DNA of 64,000 bases. Source: Grifola frondosa (lineage: Eukaryota > Basidiomycota > Agaricomycetes > Polyporales > Grifolaceae). Position numbers and translations under genes: made by a program. Under the pieces are notes generated by a model. That model ran no database searches. It was not told where the DNA came from and saw nothing but the letters and a program-made list of their open reading frames with translations. Numbering within the stretch: position 1 is the stretch's first letter; the number at the start of each line of letters is the position of its first letter. Shown here piece after piece: positions 48,907 through 62,243 of the stretch. The stretch spans positions 3,534,001 to 3,598,000 of the forward strand of contig LUGG01000001.1 in NCBI GenBank assembly GCA_001683735.1, read 5' to 3'.

Positions 48907-50102
48907 AATCAGAATAATGCCTGGATAGGACGGACGGACTTTGTACGAACTCCCTAGTCGTTGTCTTTTCTTTGTTACCGAAGGACCTCATCCCTCTCGC
49001 ATCGGTAGAATCGTAGTAATACCTCATAAACAATATTGCACTCGGGAAGTTGTAACTTATGGTGCGCTGCCATGAAGCATGCTTAGTGCCCTACTACTAG
49101 TGGCTGAACATTTGCGCAGCTCGATCACGATCGACAGCGCGACGCGACGCGTTTGGAAATGCACGTGACGTTCATGAGTAAGTACTATTGCAGGATGTTT
49201 TTGTTTTTGTTTCGTCTGATGCCGTCTTCGCAACGAGCCCTTACCACGCGCTCAGATTTGTTACTTCACGCAGAGCACCTCATTATAGAGGTGAGTGTCC
49301 GATATTGGGGATCCTGGTCTATATAACGTTCATTCATCGTTCGTCTCCTCAGATGGGGCAGCCGCAACGACGCTCTGGCAATGATTCTACTTATCCAGTA
49401 GAGGCTATGAGCATAAAATACTACATATAGTAACACGCAGGTTGACGCAAGCAGCACATTGCACTCACAAGGCCGTTCGGTGCCAGATGGGTGAGTGATC
49501 CATCCGCCATAGTAACCCCGAGTGACATCGAGACTGACTTGTATTGCACCAAATACATTGACGTTGGGTGCTCCGAAGCGTTCGAAAGCTGAGCGCGAAA
49601 CGGCGTCTGTACTATTTCGGGTGCTATCACGAGGCCTCGAGCCGGCCTTGTAAAGTCACCTGGGCGTTTTTGGCTATAAGGCGGATGTGCCGCCGACCAA
49701 AAGGTACGGTGAGGGAGCTTCTGAATGAATGGTATGCAGGTTGTCCGTATGGTCATCAGGTACGCCACAAGAGCAGAATGATGACAGGTGCCCGGTGTCG
49801 CCAGGGTATAGTCAGGAAATATCAGTGGGCGGTGCGCACGAGGGGGAGAATGCAAGGCGCGCGGACGATGCTCGCTCGCTGGCAAAGGTGCCGAGGCAGG
49901 CGAGCATGGTGTGTGTGGCACGTGGAAATGGAAGGAGGGGAACCCGATCTTGTGTCCTTGCTGTGATGGAATTCGGATAGAAGCTTCATTTTTTGGTGTT
50001 GTTTTGACGTCCGCACTGGTCGTCTCCCCTCGCAGCATACATAAGGTCCGTCTACCATTTCTGCCCTCCCCGTCCTCCCCCCTCCCCAGGCCCTCCGCAA
50101 GC
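48907..50102. other. Intergenic region upstream of the GH5 glucanase
   Basis: No gene was recognised in 1.2 kb. The final 80 bp before 50103 are a CT-rich leader (CTGCCCTCCCCGTCCTCCCC). A CACGTGACG element lies at about 49162. Confidence 0.4.
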
Positions 50103-51845
<1,743 letters not shown>

Positions 51846-52314
51846 TCTACGCTAACATTTGCGGTGAACGAGGATACACATACTTTTTCTATACCTATCT
51901 CTCATTTCTAGATACCATTCACGACTTCCTGCGATCATGTATTTTTCCATAATACCCTAAATATTTTAACTGTCTTTACTGTATGCACATGAATCATCGA
52001 ATGCGGTCCGGATGCATTTCTGAGTTCTCGTCTGTGATCATCCAATATGCCATCGCGTTGCGTGATATTTGTGACAAACGCGTGACGATCATGTATTTTG
52101 TCACACTTGGTTTGTTCGCCGGAGGCTGAACTTGGACTAAACCACACCGACACTTCGACACGCCCTACAGCGTCCAGTGCCCGGCCCTGGTTGGCTTCCT
52201 TGTATATACCGGACTTTCAGGACTATCTGGGGACCACTAAGGGATCTGTTGAGCTTGCACAATCTAAGTATAATACCCAAACCTGCTGCTGTCCATCTCG
52301 TGAGCTGGTTCGTC
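51846..52314. other. Spacer between GH5 gene and TM-protein gene
   Basis: No gene was recognised. It must contain the GH5 3' end and the promoter of the next gene. An AT-rich part lies at about 51950-51980. Confidence 0.4.
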
Positions 52315-53161
52315 ATGAGATTTCGTGCTCTGTTCTATGCAACCGCCTTGGTATATACAGTCTTCGCTGCGGTCCTAAACAACCCTGTTGACGTGTCTCA
52401 CGACCTCGACGACAAACGCGCTCTAGGCAACATTCTGGGGGGCTGGAATCCTACCGGTCAGGACGCGACACAGGCGCAAATGTTCCTCTGCAAACTCACA
52501 CAACGGATGCGGTCGCGCACACAGATAGCACCGCGAACATTCTAGGCTTGCCCCTTGCTGGGGGAGAAACAGACCGTGAAGATAATACCACAAACGACCT
52601 CCACCACCGCAGGCACCTCGTACTCGGTGATCGGGACCATCCCGCCAGTCCCAACGCCAACACCGCACCCGTCCCTCTCCAGCACTGCCGTCTTCATGCC
52701 TTCCCCGTCCGATTCCGACTACAGCACCTCCGACGGGCAGGCGCCGTCCTCGGGCGGGACGAGCGAGTGGAAGATCATCGGCGTCGCGGTGATCGCGTTC
52801 AGCGCGGTCGCCGCATCCTGCTGGCCTCGGTGTTCTTCGACCACTGGTGGCGCTTCGTGCGCGACCTCGTGTGGCGCCGACGCGCGCGCGAGAATGCCGA
52901 GGAGCTCGTGCCGGACTGGGAGAAGGGCACCTGGGAGCTGCGCGTCGGCGAGGACCGCCAGCGGTACCCGTCGTTCTCGTCGCTCCCGTCCACTTCGGGA
53001 CGATCGCGCAGGGACAGGCGCAAGGGAGAGAGCAGTTGCAGCGCCCGTTGGTGGGGCGGAGAACGGTTGTCGGAAGCACGGAGCTATTGTGGTGTCGGGG
53101 CACGGCCTCAGGGATCTATGAGCCCGCGCGGGGAGCATACAGAGATGAGCGGCGCTGTTAG
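52315..53161 (+). CDS. Hypothetical single-pass membrane protein with signal peptide
   Basis: The start MRFRALFYATALVYTVFAAV (52315) is a signal peptide. A short exported part (VSHDLDDKRALGNILGGWNP) and a Ser/Thr/Pro-rich stretch (TTSTTAGTSYSVIGTIPPVP) precede one TM segment, IIGVAVIAFSAVAAILLASV. A basic cytosolic tail follows (FFDHWWRFVRDLVWRRRARE; ELVPDWEKGTWELRVGEDRQ). The architecture resembles fungal mid2-like or stress-sensor-type membrane proteins, but no signature identifies it. Frame must shift by one base near 52485, 52812 and 52990; the last of these sets the true stop, given here as 53161 because that frame (VHFGTIAQGQAQGREQLQRP) looks most protein-like. Alternative stops are 53121 and 53228. 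Confidence 0.55.
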
Positions 53162-53410
53162 GAAGACCCCGCCTGGTTGTATACGAGGCCGGGTGCAGGA
53201 GGTGCGAGTAATTTGGACAGGACCATGACCCCGAATTTAGCGGATGCATACGGTGGGATCGATGAATAGACAGAGCTGATGATTTGAGGAGACATGTATC
53301 CCTACATACCACCTGTATTCCTAACCCACATATATTTGTACCATGTTTTTATTCTTATATTTTCATGTGCTGTTGAGTGACCGTGCGTAGTATGTGCTCC
53401 GCGGGACCTG

Positions 53411-53720
53411 TCAGGGCGTGGAGGGATTTGCATGCTGCGGTGCCTGTGCTTGCTCTTTCGGCTGGATAGGTAGCAGATCTTCGAGCTTGTCAGAGACGAA
53501 GATTCCGACAACGGCGATGGCGGTCACATAAAGAGATATGCGCAGACGGGTTTTTGCGGGGAGAACTGTGATTGTCGATGAGCACCACGGATCACCTACG
53601 TTGGCACTCGATGCTCTTACCTGCGTATGACTCCCATAGAGACCTGTTGCGCACTGAACGCGTACGCCAAGTGCCAGGACCAGGAATGGGTTCTGGAGTA
53701 ACTTTTGGTTTTTGAGACAT
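53411..53720 (-). CDS. Small single-TM protein, unrecognised
   Basis: Two exons joined by a 56-nt intron (GTAAGAGC...CACAG) encode about 85 residues: MSQKPKVTPEPIPGPGTWRT, SLWESYA, then TM segment RISLYVTAIAVVGIFVSDKL and a Pro/Gln-rich end (QAPQHANPSTP). The exact splice and a start after a basic/Pro stretch support a real gene although it is short. Size and topology suggest a mitochondrial or ER small membrane protein; no family was recognised. It is divergent from riboflavin synthase with 115 bp between start codons. Confidence 0.6.
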
Positions 53721-53835
53721 GTATCAGATACGTCGTGCAGATCGTGGTGGTCGAAGATGGAAGGCTCTCTGCGCGTCTGTCTTCGTCCTCGCGCTTCGCA
53801 CTCGCTACCACTTTCACGCACCGTATCTATCCGAT

Positions 53836-54766
53836 ATGTTTACAGGTCTGGTATGCCGCATAGCACGCCAGCCTCTCGTTGCTGACGCCAACGGCGGTTC
53901 AATGTCAGATCGAACACCTCGGGACGGTATCTGCTATCCAGCACGACGCCGGCGGGTGCACGCTCACGATCAGTGACTCCGCGCCCATCTTGGCCGACTG
54001 CCACGTTGGGGACTCCATTGCGGTCAACGGTGCGTGTCTTACCGTGACGGACTTCAACAAGGAGGAAGGCGGGCGGTTCAAGGTGTGGCTTGCGAACGAG
54101 ACGCTGGACAGGACCGATCTCGGTGCGTGCGGCTGTGTATCATCGAACATGAAGAGCTGATGATGAATTGTGTTATTGGTTCTTGTAGGAGAACGGAAGG
54201 TTGGGGACCAGGTGAACCTGGAGCGCGCAATGGGGGCTCATGTCGTTTCGGAGGGCATTTTGTTCAGGTGTGTGCACTTTCTCGGACCAGAAATACTGCT
54301 ATGAAGGCGTCTTGTTTTGTTGGATAAAACTTTTCCATATAATGAGACGCCCCGCTAACATCGCTTGACAGGCTCACGTCGACACCACGGCAACGCTGGT
54401 GGAGCGCAGTCCAGATGGCGACTCGTTACGTCTCCTCTTCCAGCTGCCAGAGCCTACGCCTTCGCGCCCATCGTTGCTGCCGTATCTCATCCCGAAGGGC
54501 TACGTTGCGATTGATGGAACATCGCTCACATTGACTTCAGTGGACGACACGCAGAGGACGTTCGGTGTCATGCTGATCAAGCATACGCAGGAGAAAATTA
54601 CGCTGAGCAGAAAGGCGATCGGAGCCAAGGTCAATATCGAGGTCGACATGGTGGGTAAGTTCGTCGACAAGAGTGTGCAAGCTGCTCTTGCGGCGGGGGT
54701 GGACCGATTCGGGCTCTGGTGGAGAAGATAGTGGAGGATGTGCTTGTAAAGAAAGGGCTTGTATGA
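53836..54766 (+). CDS. RIB5: Riboflavin synthase
   Basis: The enzyme converts two 6,7-dimethyl-8-ribityllumazine molecules to riboflavin. The canonical start MFTGLIEHLG is split by an intron after Leu5. The first lumazine-binding domain reads GDSIAVNGACLTVTDF and ANETLDRTDLGERKVGDQVN with LERAM; the second has GYVAIDGTSLTLTSV, HTQEKITLSRKAIGAKVNIE and VDMVGKFVDK. After repair of one missing G in the run 54695-54699 the protein ends IRALVEKIVEDVLVKKGLV at 54764-54766. Three introns are evident. The duplicated two-domain layout and length of about 235 residues are standard. Confidence 0.94.
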
Positions 54767-55032
54767 TTTTCTGCCGAATAAAATAACAACCTTTGTATCA
54801 TCTCAACCGCGCTGCTCGTATCAAGAATACATGGCTGACACTTAACGGAAGTGAGACTCGAGTAAAACGAGACAAAACTGCGAACTTGGGCTGCTCCCAT
54901 ATTAGGTTGTGCTCCAGAGCCGGGTCATGCCGCCACCAGAGGGACCTCGACTGTCCCGAGTTGCTCTCCTCCACCGCGTTCTCTGAACTAACTCACCGTC
55001 GATATATCTATCTGACCGCTTTACTGGACTTC

Positions 55033-56933
55033 ATGGAAGGCCAGTACAAGCCCAAGGTCGGTCGTCGCCCACAGCGCCCGCCGTGCTCCATTGACATGGC
55101 TTTCCAGGTCACCGCCCGACTCGATTATGAGAGGCACCGTCCTACTCCCCCTTCAAGTCTCCAACGGCATCTTTATCTCCACCCCCAGTCGTAAGGCCAA
55201 GGGCTAAGGTTAATAGCAGTGCGACCATCACGTCGCGTAAGACGACCACCGCACCATCCACGATTAGCGTGAGGAGCAGTGCGAGCAGTGTCGCACCCTC
55301 TCCACGAGCAACTTCTCCATTTAAGCCAACGCAGACTCGCGTCGCGCCAACGCCTCCATCTGGAGGGCCTGTAAAGGCGCGTATTACAGCTCGTGCTAAT
55401 GGCACACATCCGATGTCTACCGTTGCGGAGTCTCGACAACGGGGTTCGACTGGCTCGACTACCGCGTCGGAGGTATCTGCGCGAGGGCATTCGAGGAGAG
55501 GTAGTGTCTCCTCGCATGTGTCCTCGTTCTTGAACTCAGAATTCCAACCCTTGTCTATCCGCCGCCATCACCTTCACTACCTATCGCGGAGAACGGGCCT
55601 CCCTCGGCAAGAGGCTTTCCATGCGTGAAAGGGAAGGTTGCGAAGTTCGCGGAGTCCGCACAGAGCTCTCCTTCACTCTCTCCATCACCACGGTACTCAT
55701 CGAACCGACCACTCTCTATATCTGGCCTATCCCTAGCGTCTCCACTTCTCCCCACAACGTCAATTCATCACAGACACGCGGCGCACATCACCACCGCTTT
55801 GCTACCACCCGTGAGAGCCGCACATACCCACAGCATTCGTTTTCGCCAAACGACGATCTCGCCATCAGTTATGGTGCGCATGTAATCACTGCGAAGGTCG
55901 ATCCCGCCACTATCCCGCTCCCGCCACAGTCCCCGCCGACATCCACCCTCTCCTTCTCTTCGCGATCCTCTGCATCGCGCTCTTCGGTCTCGTACGACTA
56001 TTCCGATGTTACTCACAGTACAGCTCCGACACTCAACTCGTTGCCGAATGGACACAGCCATGGGCGCGGACACGGGCACGTTCGACAAGCGAGCCGCACT
56101 TCTCTTCCTCAGTCTAGCCCAGACGAAATAGCGACGCGTCCGGAGCCGCCGTCCGTTGGCGAGTCTTCACTAAGCGACGGCGAACTCCTCGATGACGTCG
56201 ATGCTGAGCTCCTCGAACTAGAGGAAGATTCAGACGACTCGGATCGCAAGATGAAGGCGAAAGCGAAGTCAAACAGGAAGGTGCGTGCTTCTCTCTGCCG
56301 GCGTGCAGCAGACCCTTTACACTTACCTCGATATATGCTTGCAGATTGAGGACTTGGAGATTTCCAACCGTTCATTGCTATCTATTAATACGACGCTCGA
56401 GGCGACGAAGCACCGTCAGGCGAAGGAGATCCGCGACCTGCGGCGCAAGCTCCGCGAGTCGCGTCTTATTCTCCCGCCACCCACATTCGTGCCGTGCAGT
56501 CCACACTCACACATGACGACGCTGCAGAAGATGAGGATGAGGACGAAGAGGAAGACGAGGAGGATGCGGAGGCCATCGAGGGTAAAGACGATGAGACGTA
56601 CTGGCGCGTGAAGGTAATGGTGGAGGGCCTGCTTGACACTTGCCGCCGCGCACTGGAGTCGAAGCCCGAAGACTTTACTGAAGGTGGGAAAAGCGGCGCG
56701 AAAGTCCTCAGTGCGGAGGAGGTGCGCACATGCGCGGGACAACGCTGAGACCCGCTCGTTAGTAGACGTAATCGTAGAAGGTAGCTCGACGTGGCCGTGA
56801 GGTCGAGCTCGCGACCGATGACACCTCGCGCATTGCGGTGCCGAATAGTGACGACGGGTTAGACAGTGAAGATGAAGTCGAGGCATTTTTAGAGGAGCCC
56901 GACACGAAGCCCCGGCCCCTCTGCCTCCAATAA
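55033..56933 (+). CDS. Ser-rich, acidic, partly coiled-coil protein of unknown function
   Basis: The product is about 590 residues. The N-terminal half is Ser/Thr/Pro-rich and basic (KSPTASLSPPPVVRPRAKVN). A middle region begins RLSMRERE-like/KGKVAKFAESAQSSPSLSPS. The acidic SLSDGELLDDVDAELLELEE follows, with a coiled coil at EDLEISNRSLLSINTTLEAT and AKEIRDLRRKLRESRLILPP. A second acidic run (AAEDEDEDEEEDEEDAEAIE) precedes the ordered YWRVKVMVEGLLDTCRRALE and SLVDVIVEGSSTW. A good C-terminal frame, SEDEVEAFLEEPDTKPRPL, ends at 56931-56933. An intron lies at about 56281-56343. Frame repair is needed near 55135, 55550, 56500 and 56730. I do not recognise the family. Confidence 0.65.
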
Positions 56934-57179
56934 CCGTAACGCACTCATAGATTGCTGCTTTTCCTCATTACTGTCGATGATTATCGTATAACCACTGAAC
57001 TTCACTGGATACTATACCGTGCATCTGCTCATGGCTTCGCAACGCATTCCGTCTTATACTTCATGTTGCATCTAATCTGGAGCATACACTTCGCATAGGT
57101 ACCCTAGCCTATAGCTATCCTGCATTGACACCAATTATTATGATCCTGGATTTGCGAAAGCGATATTACTGGTATATGT

Positions 57180-60100
57180 TCACTCGTCTTGTGCTATCTT
57201 CTGCGCCCGCTTGGCCAGCTGTAAGCCACGGATGAGCTCAATCAGGTGGCGAAGAAACACAGAGAACTCACTGCTGCCGCCAGGTCCATCTGCCCGACCG
57301 CACCCACTCCGGCAGATGTATGCTTTGGTGCCCCTGCAGCCGGTCGTGTAGCACCAGGCACAGGTGGTTTCGCACCGATCTTCGGAGCCCCAGGCTTGCT
57401 GGCGATTGGTGGAGGACCAGGTTTGGGCTTGGCTGCCAATGGAGGCGGTTTCGGCGCTAATGAACTCGACGGTCGTGAGGAGGCCGGCGTCATCTCGTTC
57501 GTAGAGCTATTCGTTACTGTGGATGCAGTCCTTTTCCACGGTGCAGCAGAGCCATTGGCAGCAGCCATTCCCGGGAATACTGCGACGGGTTTGGCGGACG
57601 GATCCGCCGTAATCGACTTCGAGCGACCTATAGATCCGCTGGAGGCAACGGGAGGACGGTGGCTAGCTGGTGGCGGCGGAGGCGGAGGAGGAGCGGGCGC
57701 GGCCTTCGGTTTCGGAGGCACGAGTTCGAGGTAATTGTTCGGTGCCCAGCCTTCCTTACCGTCTTTCTTCACCAGCCACCAGCCGTTGTCATCCTTCTCG
57801 ACCAGCTCAACCACATCGTCCTTCTTCAGGGTCATCTCGCCTCTTCCTGTCCCTCGAATGCAAATTTGGCACGATACAGCTCTACATCGGGCTCCAGAGG
57901 TGGAGGAGGCGGGGCTGCAGCTCGGCTGGGTGGGGGCGGAGGTGCAGCATGTACCTTGCTACTGGTTGTCGTTGTCGAAGCGGGGACGGAACGCTTGACG
58001 GCGGTGGCAGGAGTAGATTTGCCTGGCAGAGCTTGTACGACAGGTCGCGGTCTTGATGCTGCAGGTTTCTATATTTTGAAAATTCGTCACGAAAGACATT
58101 TGTAAGGGACAGTAAGTGTTTCGTACATCTGATGGACCGCCTTTCCGTAATAGCTTTCCTTGTGTAATTGGTCGCACAACACCTTCCTTGCGCTTCGCTG
58201 GCGGACGAGAAAGGCTACTAGGAGGTTCTCCTGTTGGTACATGAACTGTATGACTCTTGTATATATCATTCCGAGGTACCGTCTCGTCTTTGATAAACTT
58301 GATTGTGGTAGGTTTCTTGTCTTTCTTCTTGTGGTATTCGATTCTAGAATAGAGTTCAGCTTATGGACGATGGCCGGGTGCACGACATACGTTGGCCCAA
58401 CCAGAACAGTGATGCTAGCTTGCGTTAGCTCAAGCAGGTGCGTCGTGAGCTCAGTCTTGAAGACACAGCTAATTACCGCATCTCCCTCATCTGAAACCCC
58501 GAAATTTAGGGTCTAACAGTAGTCCTTTAGTACATTCATCGCAGTGAAATCAAAACATACTGACAATCCAATCATCCCTCAAGTTTGACATTGATATAGT
58601 CTTGATAGTCACAAGCGGGATCTTCCGTTCAAGTGACATGGTGGTGTTGCCGTCCTTTGCGTTCATCACAACGATATAAACAGCTTTCGGAGTCTATGGA
58701 AATTACGAAGTCAGCGAAGAGCCTCTCCCGAGTATCATTGGGTAAACATACTAAGATGAGGAAGCGTGGACTTGGTTTGCTCGAGCGCAATGCTTTCGAG
58801 ACTAGAATATGGACTCTAGAGCTGAAAATGACCTTGTCGGCTAAGCAAACGTCAATCATCAAATTTTATACGAAGTCGATATGGCTGGCGTACCACCAAT
58901 ACCACAAGCTTCTTGCAACTCTTCTCCCAGCGAACTCTTGCCCTTAATGTCGAGATAATCGCCCATGAACCGACGATAGCTGATGAGACTGAACCGTCTT
59001 CTCTCCTTTCTTCCGGCTAAAATTTGATGTCCATAGTCTCGCACTTTAGCATACTCGAGGCCTTCTTTATTGTTCTTCCAGAACCGCTGTATACGTCTCG
59101 CACATTCGTGCTTGTATCGCATGTAGTTGCGCCATGCACGTTGGATACGACCAGCCATGTTATGCCAGTATCGATCTCGCATCGTCTCCAATGCAAATAA
59201 CTAAAACTAAGTCAGAGACCCATTGACCACAACAGGCAGACCTCAAAATACCCACCGTCTCGGGATTCTTAATGAAAGCCTTCGTAACACCCATCTGCCA
59301 TTCCTCTTTCGCTATGCCAGTATCGGTAAGAATCTGCTCGCATCCAGATTTCGAGTCCCCTTGCCATGTATATTCGCCAGCATACGACGTCGAAGGGGAC
59401 AGCAAGTAGAATCGTTCTACCATTTTCTCGAAAGTGTTCCTGTACGCAAATCCAGCTCGCCGCACGCGAATGTTCTCCGCAAACCTAGATACTTGACTTG
59501 GTGCAGAACTGCCTTCGTATCGTATTCCGTAGAACTACGATTCTGGTTTGGCTTAATAGTTCGAATATACGAGGGTTGCGCTCTCATCAGATTCTCAACG
59601 AGCGCGCCAGCAGACGCCTATATGAAGCAGAGTGAGATTCAAATCTTCGCTGCATCAAAACGCACTAACCTTGATCCTGTCACCAGCAGTTGGAGGCCGC
59701 TTCTTGCTGTTCGGGTCCGGACGATCGGGGAAAAGGCCTTGTAAGAACGGATTTCCACTCGTGGCGACAAGGTCCAACAGATCCTTCACAAGCACGTCCT
59801 TGTTCTTATCTGTCATCCCGGCGACATTGTACATTACGTCTCCGGCATAATGTTTGACCAAGAACTGCGCCCCGCGGGACTCAAAGTGAGGGTTGGTGGA
59901 AAGGCTTGCCATGCGCTGTACGAAACTATTATCTGCGGCGCTGGGATCTGCGTGTGCTGTGGCACATGCGTCATTGAGAGCCGCGAAGATGCCGGGCGGG
60001 CGACGTTCCTCAATGAGGTCGCATACGATCTTGTTGTTGAAGTATTTGATGGGAGTCCATTTGATCTGCTCCCTAACGTATTCCTCTTGCTCCGTCTTCA

Positions 60101-61844
60101 GCGTCAGCTCAATGAAGATCTGTTGTAGTTTTTCATTGACGTAGTTGATGCACAATTGCTCGAAAGAGTTGTCCTGATGAGGATAGGTTAGAGAGCATGT
60201 GCGTCTGGAACTCCAGACTACCAACCTCAAAGATTTCGAAACCGAAGATATCCTGTCTCACCCGTCAATAAGCCATAACGATGCAACGAATACCCAACGC
60301 ACCAGAATGCCGATCAGGTGCTCTGAGGCCATTCGAGGTTTCATGGAAACATTAATTTTGGAGACAATCCACTCGAACAAATTGTTGTATAGGGCCTTCG
60401 CCAGCGCATCGCGTCCCGCGTTAGCTTGCGCGGGGTTGAGTGGAACGTCGTATACAGAGCCTCTGCGTCCTCCCCGTTGAGTTTCCATCACCCTGATTGT
60501 CATGGCTTTTTTCCACCGCGGGGTCCACCTCCAAGAGGTATGCAATGAAGTCTGTAACATTCGTGTCCGCAACCTTCGCGTTACCGTCGTCCATTTCCTC
60601 ATATTGGATGTTCCCAAGCCATAGAACGACAGCGAGTATGCGGAGGATCTCGGTCCGCTCATAATCGCTAAGACCAACAATTTGCATAGCTTTCTGAAAA
60701 CACAGTTAGGAATGGCGATGCGTTCAGAATAGCAATTATCCTCACAATGGTCTCTCCAAAATCCTGAACATCATCGATGCCGGGTACTTCGAGACAATTG
60801 CTCAGACTCGTGTATGCATATGCTTCAGGTCCTTGGAGGCCAAATGCCTCTGTCCGCAGCCTAAATTATTTATCACTGTCCCATGAGAATTCTGAAACCC
60901 ACCTTTCTGCTCGTTCGAAGCACCTTTGGTGAACTGGTAGAAAATGTGGAAGTTACGCTCGTTCTCCACCTGCCCGACTACACGGCCTTTCTCGAGCAGG
61001 TAATTTGTGATTTGTGCTCCGATCGGTTCTCCTTGGTTGTTGAACATAATTTCGAGATATTTGCCCTGATCTAATATAAGCTGCCATATTCATCGTGAAC
61101 GTTTTGACCTACATGACGACTGGAATTGTTGTTGCGCAGCGTCTTCGCACATCCAAAGCTCTCGAGTAGGGGATTCGTGGCAAGCACCATGTCCTTAATC
61201 TCCTGGATACTGCTATCCTGACCGCCAGAAACGGCAGCAATATACTGCATGATGCGCTTCGCAGCTTCTGTCTTGCCAGCACCCGATTCGCCAGAGATGA
61301 TAACACACTGGTTCTCGTGATACGCATTCATATTGTAATATGCGGACTCAGCTATTCCAAAGACATGTGGAGGGACCTCGAGCCTGTTCTTGCCCTTGTA
61401 TCTCTGTAGTACCTCGTCCGTGTAGATGCCAAGATCTGGTGGGATTGCTTAGCTCGATATCCAACCTAGTTTTATTGACCGTATACCTTTGAAGGGATTG
61501 ACAGAGATCAAGACGGCCCCAATGTAGGTGTAGATTTCCCCGTTAGTCCATCGCTTCTGAAGGTTCTCATTGATGCTCTCATTCGTGATTGTGGTCAAGA
61601 GAGTCATATCAGCCACGCCGACTTGCTTCTTCTTGAAGCCTTCTTTCCAATCTGCCTGCGCAAAGTTCTGCATGGGTCTCTAGTGAGCAGCATACGAACA
61701 TACCTTCGCAACCTTTGCAGCACCGGCTTTCTTAGTAGCGGCGCCAGCACCGCCGGCTTTCTTGCCGGCCTTCTTGGATATAGCCTGCGCAAACGGGGAT
61801 TCAAGATAGAGCAAGACATAGCAGCTATCCCGTAGACTAACCAT
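57180..61844 (-). CDS. MYO1: Class I myosin (myosin-1) with TH1 tail and SH3 domain
   Basis: The motor drives endocytic actin patches and polar growth. The start [12 protein letters not shown] (61844) spans an intron after the ATG. Head motifs are [20 protein letters not shown], the P-loop [15 protein letters not shown], switch I NNNSSRHGKYLEI and switch [29 protein letters not shown] with [11 protein letters not shown] places Ser at the TEDS site, so activation by a Ste20/PAK-type kinase is likely. Two IQ-like segments follow ([31 protein letters not shown]), then the TH1 membrane-binding tail, Pro-rich linkers and SH3 ([32 protein letters not shown]). The end is [17 protein letters not shown] at 57180-57182, without the acidic DDW-type tail that binds Arp2/3 in ascomycetes. 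More than ten introns and a few one-base breaks occur. Its UCS chaperone lies 399 bp upstream. Confidence 0.95.
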
Positions 61845-62243
61845 GGTAGATTGAAGTGTTTAGTATGTGTCGGGTAGATTAAGTACTCGGTGGAATGTAA
61901 ACGGCGCGGTAAAGGTGTGTTGTTCGTGATGCAGGGCGTCTGAAGAATGCGTTATCAAGTAAGCGTGTAGTGTATCAGAGCCAGTATGATGGTGCGAGGG
62001 ATCTATATGTCGAGGTCTATGTCGAGTTCGACGTACAGGGAAACGACTTCGCGCGGTTGCCGTACCGCCACCATCCGGATATAGCCGTCCAGAAAACAAG
62101 AACGACGGCCGAATTTGTTTATTAGCTCGACATTCATTGCAATGAGTTTTCGTAGAGCCCGATTACATATCAAAGTATACGAAAAAGATTAAGAAAACAT
62201 GCAGAAATCCGTCGCATTGTACACAATATTGTCCGCAGAAGTC
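61845..62243. promoter_or_regulatory. Myosin-1 promoter region / UCS gene 3' flank
   Basis: A 399-bp interval between the stop of the UCS gene and the start of myosin-1, both on the minus strand. It must hold the UCS terminator and the myosin-1 promoter. No further gene was recognised. Confidence 0.45.

Noticed and set aside
57246..57734. Gly-rich 162-codon plus-strand frame
   Set aside because: Mirror of the Pro-rich tail of myosin-1 on the opposite strand.
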